A DNA stretch of 5,414 nt from Bacteroidota bacterium (GCA_018267355.1 JAFDYP010000362.1:1-5414), one strand, 5' to 3'; shown: positions 1-5,398, numbered from the stretch's first letter. The notes: a model not told the origin generated them from the sequence alone. Numbers and translations: made by a program.

Positions 1-615
1 AAGCAAAAGGAGCAAGAACTTCAGAGTGCAGCAAACACGTCCAAGCAGAAAGTAAGTTCTGTTAAAGAGTTGATAAACCTTTCAAAAACTTTGTCTCAGC
101 TCCTTAGTAAAAATGGTTTTTATCATATGCCTAGGGCGACATCTAAAAGTGCTGCGTATGATCGAATTATCTTTATGAAAAGAGTTATTGAGTAAAATGA
201 TGGATATAAATACTTTTATCAAAAGGGCAATCCAATAGGAACGGAATTTGACTTACAGGTAATGTATAGGTTAACATGGTATGCAACATCATTTGATGTT
301 AATAGCGAAGTAAATAATGGAAGGGGGCCCGTAGATTATTCGATTTCTTATGGGTCAAAAGACAAAACACTTGTAGAGTTTAAACTAGCGCGTAACACAA
401 AGCTTAAACAAAATCTAGAAAGCCAATTAGAAGTTTACAAGAAAGCAAGCCAAGCAGATGCTGGGTATAAAGTAATTCTATATTTTTCTGCTAGCGAGCT
501 TGCCAAGGTTCAAACAATCCTAAGAGAGTTACGTATGGAAGGTGATTCTAACATTATACTTTTGGACGCAAGAAAGGATAACAAGCCTTCCGCATCGAAC
601 ACAAAGCAAGATTGA
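1..615 (+). pseudogene. Interrupted gene with C-terminal PD-(D/E)XK nuclease-like domain (5' end outside window)
   Basis: Reading frame 1 is open from the first base to a TAA at 193-195 (ending ...MKRVIE). The same frame then continues without another stop to the TGA at 613-615, starting NDGYKYFYQKGNPIG and running into the nuclease-like core. The two halves read as one protein: a basic, helical linker before the stop (residues about 1-64), then a short region rich in Tyr and Gly, then the core. No ATG occurs between the stop and position 262, so a restart would lose about 22 residues of apparently conserved sequence. I therefore infer a single gene broken by a nonsense change, or a sequencing error at that codon. 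The stretch is AT-rich (about 36% GC) compared with the genes that follow, which suggests horizontal acquisition. The role is unknown; such domains occur in restriction and phage-defence proteins. The N-terminal part lies outside the window. Confidence 0.6.
262..615 (+). CDS. Residual ORF: PD-(D/E)XK-like nuclease core (C-terminal part of the interrupted gene)
   Basis: This is the open stretch from the first ATG after the internal stop, 117 residues. It contains the pattern expected of a PD-(D/E)XK metal-dependent nuclease fold: GRGPVD with Asp25 (codon 334-336), a beta-strand spacer, then VEFK with Glu39 and Lys41 (codons 376-378 and 382-384). The rest is an amphipathic helix (KLKQNLESQLEVYKKA), a hydrophobic strand (KVILYF) and a charged C-terminus, in keeping with the fold. 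That the Asp, Glu and Lys are all present is seen directly; nuclease activity is inferred. Whether this ORF is translated alone is doubtful: it has no visible ribosome binding site, and the Tyr/Gly-rich segment coded just before the ATG appears to belong to the same domain. It is more likely the tail of the broken gene than an independent gene. Confidence 0.4.
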   Translation: MYRLTWYATSFDVNSEVNNGRGPVDYSISYGSKDKTLVEFKLARNTKLKQNLESQLEVYKKASQADAGYKVILYFSASELAKVQTILRELRMEGDSNIILLDARKDNKPSASNTKQD

Positions 616-622
616 ACACCTC

Positions 623-744
623 TCGCCGTCGTTGGTGTTTAGCGCAGAGTCACCATCGACCAACATAAAGCACTCTACTTGCTGCCTACCGCCCAGCCCT
701 TGTGGCCGGTGACGCGCTATCGCGCTAAACACCTGCAACGGCAC
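623..744. repeat. Large imperfect palindrome (long-armed hairpin) just after the nuclease-like gene
   Basis: GGTGTTTAGCGC at 634-645 is the exact inverse complement of GCGCTAAACACC at 722-733. Pairing extends outward imperfectly (GCCGTCGTT on the left against CAACGGC on the right). Inside lies a second pair, GTCACC at 649-654 with GGTGAC at 708-713. The right arm carries GCGCTA twice (714-719 and 722-727), so TAGCGC at 640-645 can pair with either copy, giving two alternative folds. The structure begins about 8 bases after the TGA at 613-615 and encloses about 76 bases with no ORF. It could be a transcript end, a recombination site or a mobile-element remnant at the boundary between AT-rich and GC-rich DNA. 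Confidence 0.7.
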
Positions 745-766
745 AAACGCTCTTTGAGTTTTCTTC

Positions 767-804
767 AAATCTGTAATTCCGTAAATCAGTAATTCTGCAA
801 ATCT
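767..804. repeat. Short tandem repeat, 16-bp period, about 2.4 copies
   Basis: AAATCTGTAATTC starts at 767 and AAATCAGTAATTC at 783, followed by AAATCT at 799, so the unit recurs exactly every 16 bases with few differences. It lies in the non-coding leader before the histidine kinase gene, between the large palindrome and the GTTAA direct repeat. No coding function is visible. It may be a simple slippage product or part of the leader. Confidence 0.6.
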
Positions 805-814
805 CCCCTCCCCC

Positions 815-829
815 GTTAATCTCTGTTAA
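815..829 (+). promoter_or_regulatory. Candidate OmpR-family regulator site (GTTAAT-N4-GTTAA) upstream of the kinase gene
   Basis: GTTAA occurs at 815 and again at 825, a 10-base (one helical turn) direct repeat 39 bases before the kinase start. The arrangement GTTAAT-N4-GTTAA recurs at 2480-2494, just before the response regulator gene. OmpR-family proteins typically bind as head-to-tail dimers to direct repeats spaced 10-11 bases, so this is a plausible autoregulatory site. The repeat is seen; the binding is inferred. Confidence 0.4.
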
Positions 830-867
830 GCCCCGTCAGCGCTCTTCGGCGAAAACGTTAGATTCGC

Positions 868-2442
868 ATGCACATGAAGCTCAGTAATATAAACGCGATC
901 CTGATAGGTACCTGCCTCGTGCTCATAGGCCTCGTAGGCATACAGGTGGCCTGGGTGTGGCAGAGCTACCGCCTCAGGGAGGACCGCTTTGACCAGGGCG
1001 TGCTGCAGGCTATGAACCAGGTCTCGCTCAACCTCGAGATGAATGAGGCCGACACCTACTTTCACAATGCCGGCTACCCAAACATGGGCAAGATGGTCAG
1101 CAAGATGTACGACACTGTGCAGAGCATGAAGGAGTACACCAACTTCCGCCTCATAGACTCCGTAGGCCAGCATGCGATCAAGTTTGGCTTTAGCGATACG
1201 TCAGGGGCTTTTGTGAGCAAATTTATCGGGACGGTCACCTACCTGCAGGAGCATCCCTCGGCCATCGTAGAAGACAAATACGACCTGGCACAGCCCATGA
1301 CCAAGGCCGAGCGCGAGCGCAAGCTGATAGAGCAGCAGTTTAAGAAATACAATACCCTCTTTCAGGACCTCGCGGTCAAGTTTATGCTGGATGACAAGTG
1401 CCTGCACGACCGGCTGGACTCTGCCCGCGTCAGCGCGCTGATAGACCGCGAGATCACCGAGACGGGTATCAAGACGCCCTACCGGTATGCAGTGTTTGAC
1501 CACTTCTCTCACGTGCCCATCATAGGCACGCTAAAGGATATGCCCAAGGCGGTCAAGATGAACTACTACACCATGCCACTCTTTGCCAATGACCTGTACA
1601 AGAACTCCGGCATCCTGGTGCTCTACTTTCCCAATAAGAAAAGCTACCTGCTGCAGTCTATGTGGCTGATGCTGGCCACTACCATCACCTTTGTGCTGAT
1701 CATCGCGGCGGCCTTTGGCACTTCATTCTATATCATTTTCCGCCAGAAAAAGCTCGACCTGCTCAAGACCGACTTTATCAATAACATGACGCATGAGTTT
1801 AAGACGCCGGTGGCCTCTATCTCCCTCGCTACGCAGATGATGAAGAATGAGAAAATACTGGCCGATCCCGAAAAGATCAAGCGCTACTCAGGCATCATAG
1901 AGGAGGAAAACAAGCGCCTGAGCGGGCATATAGAGAATGTACTGCAGGTGGCGCGCTTTGACAAGGGAGAGTTTAAGCTCAACCTGTCTGACATACACAT
2001 CAATGAGCTGCTGCGCGATATCTGCGACAGCCTGGAGCTGCGTATCTCCTCAGAGAATGGCGAGCTGACACGCCACCTGGATGCGGTGAATGACAAGATA
2101 CGCGGCGACAAGGCGCATATCAGCAATGTGATCTATAATGTAATAGAGAACGCGATCAAATACCGCAAGGAGGAAATGCTCCATATCAAAGTATCCTCCT
2201 CCAGCGATAGCCGCGGTGTGACCATAGCCGTAGAGGACAATGGTATAGGCATCTCTGCCGAAAACCAGAAGATGATCTTTGAGAAATTCTACCGGGTGCC
2301 TACCGGCAATATCCACAATGTCAAGGGTTTTGGCCTCGGCCTGAGCTATGTCAAGATCATAGTAGATGCCCATGCTGGCACGATCAGGGTCTCCAGCGAG
2401 CTGGGCCGTGGCAGTCGATTTGAGATTTTCCTACCTTTTTAA
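868..2442 (+). CDS. Membrane sensor histidine kinase (RprX-like, no HAMP)
   Basis: A 524-residue sensor kinase that should autophosphorylate on a histidine in response to an envelope signal and pass the phosphate to the regulator encoded next. The order is: a transmembrane helix at about 11-32, a periplasmic sensor region of about 230 residues (33-263) with no motif I recognise, a second transmembrane helix at about 266-291, a short linker, then HisKA with the H box MTHEFKTP (His309, codon 1792-1794). The HATPase_c domain follows with an N box around Asn424/Asn428, G1 DNGIG (457-461), F box FEKFYR (471-476) and G2 GFGLGL (487-492). All catalytic boxes are intact. No HAMP domain lies between TM2 and HisKA, which is common in Bacteroidota kinases of this type. 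An alternative start is the ATG at 874 (MKLSNIN...); no Shine-Dalgarno sequence separates the two. The gene is followed after 99 bp by an OmpR-type regulator, its likely partner. Confidence 0.95.
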   Translation: MHMKLSNINAILIGTCLVLIGLVGIQVAWVWQSYRLREDRFDQGVLQAMNQVSLNLEMNEADTYFHNAGYPNMGKMVSKMYDTVQSMKEYTNFRLIDSVGQHAIKFGFSDTSGAFVSKFIGTVTYLQEHPSAIVEDKYDLAQPMTKAERERKLIEQQFKKYNTLFQDLAVKFMLDDKCLHDRLDSARVSALIDREITETGIKTPYRYAVFDHFSHVPIIGTLKDMPKAVKMNYYTMPLFANDLYKNSGILVLYFPNKKSYLLQSMWLMLATTITFVLIIAAAFGTSFYIIFRQKKLDLLKTDFINNMTHEFKTPVASISLATQMMKNEKILADPEKIKRYSGIIEEENKRLSGHIENVLQVARFDKGEFKLNLSDIHINELLRDICDSLELRISSENGELTRHLDAVNDKIRGDKAHISNVIYNVIENAIKYRKEEMLHIKVSSSSDSRGVTIAVEDNGIGISAENQKMIFEKFYRVPTGNIHNVKGFGLGLSYVKIIVDAHAGTIRVSSELGRGSRFEIFLPF

Positions 2443-2471
2443 GGCGTTCGCCGACAATTTTGTAAAGTTTT

Positions 2472-2526
2472 GTTAATTGGTTAATGATGGTTAAACTGTT
2501 AAATTTAACCTTGTCTAACTTGTTAA
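2472..2526 (+). promoter_or_regulatory. GTTAA repeat cluster in the kinase-regulator gap, candidate autoregulatory operator
   Basis: GTTAA starts at 2472, 2480, 2490, 2498 and 2522, and its complement TTAAC lies at 2505-2509. Two features stand out: the pair at 2480/2490 repeats the GTTAAT-N4-GTTAA arrangement found before the kinase gene, and GGTTAAA (2489-2495) with TTTAACC (2504-2510) forms a perfect 7-bp inverted repeat with an 8-bp gap. The 2472/2490 and 2480/2498 pairs are both 18 bases apart. The cluster occupies most of the gap and ends about 15 bases before the regulator start, so binding there would affect expression of the regulator gene. It implies a promoter internal to the pair. 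Confidence 0.45.
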
Positions 2527-2541
2527 AAAATAACCCCTACC

Positions 2542-3237
2542 ATGGCAATCAAAAGGCGCATTCTGCTGGTGGAAGATGACAACAATCTCGGAAACCTGCT
2601 CCAGGACTCTCTCGAACTCAAAAACTATGATGTGACACTGAAACGTAATGGCGACGACGGCTGGAACGAATTCAAAACAGGCAAGTTTGACATGTGCATC
2701 CTGGACGTGATGATGCCCAAAAAGGATGGCTTCACCCTGGCTAAAGAGATACGCCGCACCAACTCTCAGGTGCCTATCATCTTCCTCACCGCCAAGGTGC
2801 TCAAAGAAGATACAATAGAAGGCCTCAAGATCGGCGCCGATGACTACCTGACCAAGCCCTTTAGCATGGAGGAGCTGACCCTGCGCATGGACAATATATT
2901 CAAGCGCGTGCCTAAGGCAGAAGTGAGCGAGCAGAATGAATTCATGATAGGCCGCTACGTGTTTAATAATGCCAGCCGCACCCTCACGCTGGATGGCGGC
3001 ACCCCGCTCAAGCTCACTACCAAAGAATCCGAACTGCTCAAGATGCTGGCCGTACACCTGGACCGCCTGCTGGAGCGCGATATAGCGCTGAATACCGTAT
3101 GGGGCACCGATAGCTACTTTGCCGGCCGCAGCATGGACGTGTACATAGCCAAGCTCCGCAAATACCTGAAGGAAGACACGAACGTAGAGATCCTGAATGT
3201 ACACGGCACAGGCTTCAAGCTCCTGGTCAAGAAATAA
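2542..3237 (+). CDS. Two-component response regulator, OmpR family (RprY-like)
   Basis: A 231-residue cytoplasmic transcription factor, phosphorylated by the kinase encoded upstream. The receiver domain (about 5-120) has the acidic pocket Glu11/Asp12/Asp13, the phosphoacceptor Asp55 in ILDVMMP, the switch Thr83 in FLTAK, and Lys105 in LTKPF; all key residues are present. A linker leads to a winged-helix DNA-binding domain (about 133-230), recognised by LTTKESELLKML, the recognition-helix segment RSMDVYIAKLRKYL and the wing sequence VHGTGFKLLV. The length is typical of the OmpR/PhoB family. The ATG at 2542 gives the normal family N-terminus (MAIKRRILLVEDD), so the start is secure even though no Shine-Dalgarno is seen. 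The gene lies 99 bp after the kinase, the gap is full of GTTAA repeats, and an intrinsic terminator follows. The regulated genes are not visible in the window; self-regulation is the best guess. Confidence 0.96.
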   Translation: MAIKRRILLVEDDNNLGNLLQDSLELKNYDVTLKRNGDDGWNEFKTGKFDMCILDVMMPKKDGFTLAKEIRRTNSQVPIIFLTAKVLKEDTIEGLKIGADDYLTKPFSMEELTLRMDNIFKRVPKAEVSEQNEFMIGRYVFNNASRTLTLDGGTPLKLTTKESELLKMLAVHLDRLLERDIALNTVWGTDSYFAGRSMDVYIAKLRKYLKEDTNVEILNVHGTGFKLLVKK

Positions 3238-3260
3238 CCGTTCCCTTTATCAAGATAGTA

Positions 3261-3287
3261 AGCCCTGCCACCAGCGGGGCTTTTTTT
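3261..3287 (+). terminator. Intrinsic terminator of the two-component operon
   Basis: AGCCCTGC (3261-3268) pairs with GCGGGGCT (3274-3281), with one G-U pair and a 5-base loop, and the stem runs straight into a run of seven T (3281-3287). It starts 23 bases after the regulator stop codon, a textbook rho-independent terminator on the plus strand. Confidence 0.9.
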
Positions 3288-3293
3288 ATGATC

Positions 3294-3429
3294 CGTCATT
3301 GCGAGGAGTACCGCCTCGGGACGACGTGGCAATCCGGAATTAATACATCGTAGCATTTCAGCAGTATACACGGGAACCCAGAGGATAGGAATATTCCAGA
3401 TTGCTTCGTCGTGCCTCCTCGCAATGACG
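3294..3429. repeat. Palindromic dispersed-repeat-like element with CGTCATTGCGAGGAG ends
   Basis: CGTCATTGCGAGGAG at 3294-3308 is matched exactly by its inverse complement at 3415-3429. The arms continue inward with gaps: ACGACG (3321-3326) with CGTCGT (3407-3412), GCAATC (3329-3334) with GATTGC (3399-3404), and GGAAT (3336-3340) with ATTCC (3393-3397). The left arm has about 12 extra bases. The central part (about 3341-3392) is non-coding. From memory, CGTCATTGCGAGGAG-type palindromes are scattered through the intergenic regions of many bacterial genomes, and this is probably a member. It fills the space between two convergent gene ends, beginning 6 bases after the T run and ending 6 bases before the stop codon of the minus-strand XRE gene. 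Confidence 0.8.
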
Positions 3430-3435
3430 ACTTCA

Positions 3436-3780
3436 TCAATTTGCCGCCACGATCATCTTCTCCACCTCCTCCAGCTGCTGCAGGGACATTTTGGCCAGTA
3501 GCTTATTGATATCGGTCTTCTTCTCCCGCTGGCGTATGGCGTGTAGCGGATGGTCCTCGCGGTTATCCAGCAGATTGTCAGGAAACCACTCAAAGAGGTC
3601 ATTGGGTGTACAGTTTAGTGCTACACAGAGCCGCTCTATGTGGTCAATGCGTATTTGAGCCACCTTATGATTCTTGTATTTATGCGCTATGAACGGCACG
3701 AAGCCGCTCTCTACGAGAAACTTGTAGGGCTGATGGATATTGCGGGCCTTGAATATCCGGCTAAGATTGAGCGTCAGCAT
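3436..3780 (-). CDS. XRE-family (HTH_26-type) small transcriptional regulator
   Basis: A 114-residue protein from the ATG at 3778-3780. An upstream in-frame GTG at 3796-3798 would add MTKLPA, but MLTLNLSRIFKARN matches the usual N-terminus of this group, so the ATG is preferred. The first two thirds look like a Cro/C1-type helix-turn-helix: LSRIFKARN, PYKFLVESGFVPFIAHKYKN as the turn-helix part, then RIDHIERLCVALNCTPNDLFEW, the characteristic last helices of the short HTH_26 regulators. A polar linker follows, then a C-terminal amphipathic helix (MSLQQLEEVEKMI) that may serve dimerisation. It probably binds DNA as a dimer; its targets are not visible and no clear operator is seen upstream. 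The gene stands alone, is bracketed by two palindromic repeat elements, and converges with the two-component operon. Confidence 0.85.
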   Translation of the reverse strand: MLTLNLSRIFKARNIHQPYKFLVESGFVPFIAHKYKNHKVAQIRIDHIERLCVALNCTPNDLFEWFPDNLLDNREDHPLHAIRQREKKTDINKLLAKMSLQQLEEVEKMIVAAN

Positions 3781-3798
3781 GGCGGGCAGTTTGGTCAC

Positions 3799-3991
3799 CG
3801 CAAAAGTGGCTCAATGGCTTTTAAGTTCTGTAACTCAATATTGACATTTGTGGATAAGGCTTCGCCCCGGTCAAAGTATAACTATCCCAAAGGTAATCGC
3901 AGCTACAAGGCTTCCACTTTTACTTATCGCTTCGCAAAGTACAGCTACAAAAGTGCAAAGTAGCGATCCGTAATGAAACGATAACATAACG
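3799..3991. other. Non-coding upstream region of the XRE gene, with short overlapping repeats
   Basis: I see no convincing gene here; a plus-strand open frame that runs on to 3963 is mainly the antisense of the XRE gene. The stretch 3901-3966 holds a knot of short repeats: AGCTACAA at 3901 and 3943, GCAAAGTA at 3934 and 3955 (21 bases apart), and the inverted pair CACTTTT (3915-3921) with AAAAGTG (3949-3955), inside which TACTT (3921-3925) can pair with AAGTA (3937-3941). Any promoter for the XRE gene must lie in this interval, but I could not find a good match to the Bacteroidota TTTG / TAnnTTTG pattern. Confidence 0.45.
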
Positions 3992-4174
3992 CGTCACTCC
4001 GAGAAAATTCCCGTGGAAATATGCATGCTATTTTCTAAGGAATCCCAAGCTCAGCAGGACCGGTGATGCACTCATCAGGATTTGTGTATTCGGGGATTCC
4101 TTCCCGACCAGAGGTGCGGGACAGGTCAGTTTTATCTCGTTAATTTTATGTTTTGGAAAAACTTCGGAATGACG
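3992..4174. repeat. Second palindromic element, CGTCAyTCCGA ends
   Basis: CGTCACTCCGA at 3992-4002 is the inverse complement of TCGGAATGACG at 4164-4174 with one mismatch. Nested inside are a perfect 10-bp inverted repeat, AAGGAATCCC (4037-4046) with GGGATTCCTT (4093-4102), a small hairpin TGATG-CACT-CATCA (4064-4077), and TCCCG (4102-4106) with CGGGA (4117-4121). The element is non-coding and about 183 bp long. The terminal sequence resembles CGTCATTCCGA palindromes that I recall as dispersed repeats in Bacteroidota and other genomes. It ends 10 bases beyond the stop codon of the minus-strand alkylation repair gene, so it could also form that transcript's 3' hairpin. Confidence 0.7.
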
Positions 4175-4184
4175 TACCTATTTG

Positions 4185-4892
4185 TTAGCAGCGTACGGTC
4201 TTCTTCTTCTTGCCCAGGTTGCCACGGGCATCTATCTTGTCTATATAGTCAGAGATATTTGGCACCCGGCAGGCGGTGCCACCCATGTCTACTTGTACGG
4301 CTCCCATCTTGTCGCCGGTCTTTCGGGCCAGCTCAGTGAGGGAGGTGATGTACGCTCCGGCCATGAGCACAAAGCCGTTCATGCAGTAGCGCACCCGGTT
4401 AGGCGCTTTGTGTATCTCCTTGCCTACCCGCTCTATCAGGCTTTTGTAGAGTTTGAGGTCCAGCTCTGCGTCAGGCTTTAGCGCAGCGATATTACCCAGC
4501 GTAGACCAGCCGGCACAGGCTATCTGTGGCTTATCGCTCTCTATCCACTCCAGTGCCAGCTCCAGCCCGTATGGACTCTCCGCTGCGACCCAGGCTACAG
4601 GGTACTCAGACAGCATATACCAGTAGGCCTTGTCCGCCCAGTGCTGCAGGTCTTTCTTTGTCATTTTAGACGAGTCTGCTATCAGCCCGGCCAGGTACAT
4701 AGCATCTGACACACCTGAGTCAAACAGCTCCATAGACAGCTTGTAGTCCGTCTTGACGCGCTTCATGATCTTCTTGAGGTCTTCCACTTTCACGCCGTAG
4801 AATGGCTCCCGCGCACCATGATTGGTGAGGACTTTCTTGACAGAGGGCGAGCCGAGTGTTTGCAACTCAGCCAGTACTTCTTTGGAGGTCAT
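4185..4892 (-). CDS. DNA alkylation repair family protein (AlkD-like, HEAT-repeat)
   Basis: A 235-residue, mostly helical protein of the AlkD-like DNA alkylation repair family, whose studied members are HEAT-repeat glycosylases that remove bulky or positively charged alkylpurines without flipping the base. Evidence is the N-terminal segment REPFYGVKVEDLKKI (28-42), helical pairs through the middle (SEYPVAWVAAES 95-106; IACAGWSTLGNIA 124-136), and the conserved C-terminal blocks NRVRYCMNGF (165-174), DMGGTACRVPN (202-212) and the basic tail KKKKTVRC (228-235). The length fits the family. I could not align the AlkD catalytic Asp with confidence, so repair activity is inferred from family membership only; this subgroup may have a different substrate. 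The ATG at 4890-4892 gives a natural N-terminus (MTSKEVLAEL). It follows the Gre-like gene by 29 bp on the same strand, probably in one transcript. It is cytoplasmic, with no signal peptide. Confidence 0.88.
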   Translation of the reverse strand: MTSKEVLAELQTLGSPSVKKVLTNHGAREPFYGVKVEDLKKIMKRVKTDYKLSMELFDSGVSDAMYLAGLIADSSKMTKKDLQHWADKAYWYMLSEYPVAWVAAESPYGLELALEWIESDKPQIACAGWSTLGNIAALKPDAELDLKLYKSLIERVGKEIHKAPNRVRYCMNGFVLMAGAYITSLTELARKTGDKMGAVQVDMGGTACRVPNISDYIDKIDARGNLGKKKKTVRC

Positions 4893-4921
4893 GGGGTAGA
4901 TTTAGACCGCCAATATACGTT

Positions 4922-5398
4922 TTAGAAAATATCGGATAAAGTGATGGACTTGCCGTTCAGCGTGATCGTGCCACCTTTCACCTGGCCGCGCAGCAGGCCT
5001 GACAGCGGCGCCTTCGGCGAAAGCGCTACCACTTTCACCCCTTCAAAGGTCATGACACCCAGCCCCGTCGCGATAAAGTACAGTACATCACCACCGGAGA
5101 TGATAGCCCCGTTTTCAGCTTTATCATATAGTCTCTCGCAGTCTATCCCGAGGAACTGGTTTCGGTCATCTATGGCTACGCTGAGCTGGTAGGCATAGTT
5201 GTCACGCTCTATCTGGCTCATAGCGCGGCCAGTCTCATACTTGTCACCGGCGCTGCTTTTGTCCTCATTATTGGCAGACTCCTGGGCCTGCTCCATAGCG
5301 GCAGTAGCTGTATCTATACGCTGCTGTATCAGTGCGAGGCAGTGCGCCCGCAGGCGGCTTTTGAAGGCTAGTTTATCAGATGCAGTGTCGAGAACCAA
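4922..5398 (-). CDS. GreA/GreB-like small protein (often labelled 3-oxoacyl-ACP synthase in databases)
   Basis: A 158-residue soluble protein. Residues about 12-75 form a charged helical region with the conserved block EDKSSAGDKYETGRAM (45-60); residues about 95-157 form a beta-rich domain with SPKAPLSGLLRGQVKGG (127-143), which resembles the SP-A-AL-G-GD signature at the end of Gre factors. The helical-hairpin plus C-terminal domain plan is that of transcript-cleavage factors, so a link to RNA polymerase is possible. I recall Bacteroidota homologues carrying the name 3-oxoacyl-ACP synthase, which does not fit: there is no thiolase-fold length or catalytic Cys-His-His set. The start is uncertain. 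The frame is closed by TGA at 5402-5404 (minus strand), leaving only a TTG at 5396-5398 before residue 35, so TTG is the likely start unless another rare codon is used. It is probably co-transcribed with the alkylation repair gene. Confidence 0.75.
   Translation of the reverse strand: MVLDTASDKLAFKSRLRAHCLALIQQRIDTATAAMEQAQESANNEDKSSAGDKYETGRAMSQIERDNYAYQLSVAIDDRNQFLGIDCERLYDKAENGAIISGGDVLYFIATGLGVMTFEGVKVVALSPKAPLSGLLRGQVKGGTITLNGKSITLSDIF

Noticed and set aside
623..744. Integron attC site
   Set aside because: The size and position are suggestive, but the outer ends read GTTGG on the left and CAACGG on the right, the reverse of the RYYYAAC...GTTRRRY layout of attC, and no integrase or cassette array is in view.
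752..781. Bacteroidota-type promoter for the kinase gene (TTTG at 752-755, TAATTCCG at 774-781)
   Set aside because: The spacing is about right, but the -7 element agrees with TAnnTTTG at too few positions to be called.
616..867. tRNA or other structured RNA gene in the junction
   Set aside because: The palindrome does not fold as a cloverleaf, and no anticodon or T-loop pattern is visible on either strand.
826..2373. Minus-strand open frames opposite the histidine kinase
   Set aside because: All lie opposite a kinase with intact catalytic boxes and have biased, domainless translations.
2443..2452. Terminator after the kinase gene (GGCGTTCGCC)
   Set aside because: The stem is only 3-4 bp and no T run follows directly, so it is unlikely to stop transcription between kinase and regulator.
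2515..3204. Long minus-strand open frame (229 codons) opposite the response regulator
   Set aside because: It is antisense to a complete OmpR-family gene with all key residues, its translation is rich in His, Ala and Val runs typical of a shadow frame, and it matches no family I know.
3640..3963. Plus-strand open frame of 107 codons
   Set aside because: Half of it is antisense to the XRE gene and the rest runs into the repeat-rich upstream region; the translation has no recognisable fold.
4082..4481. Plus-strand open frames overlapping the 3' half of the alkylation repair gene
   Set aside because: They are antisense to conserved blocks of that gene and begin inside a palindromic element.
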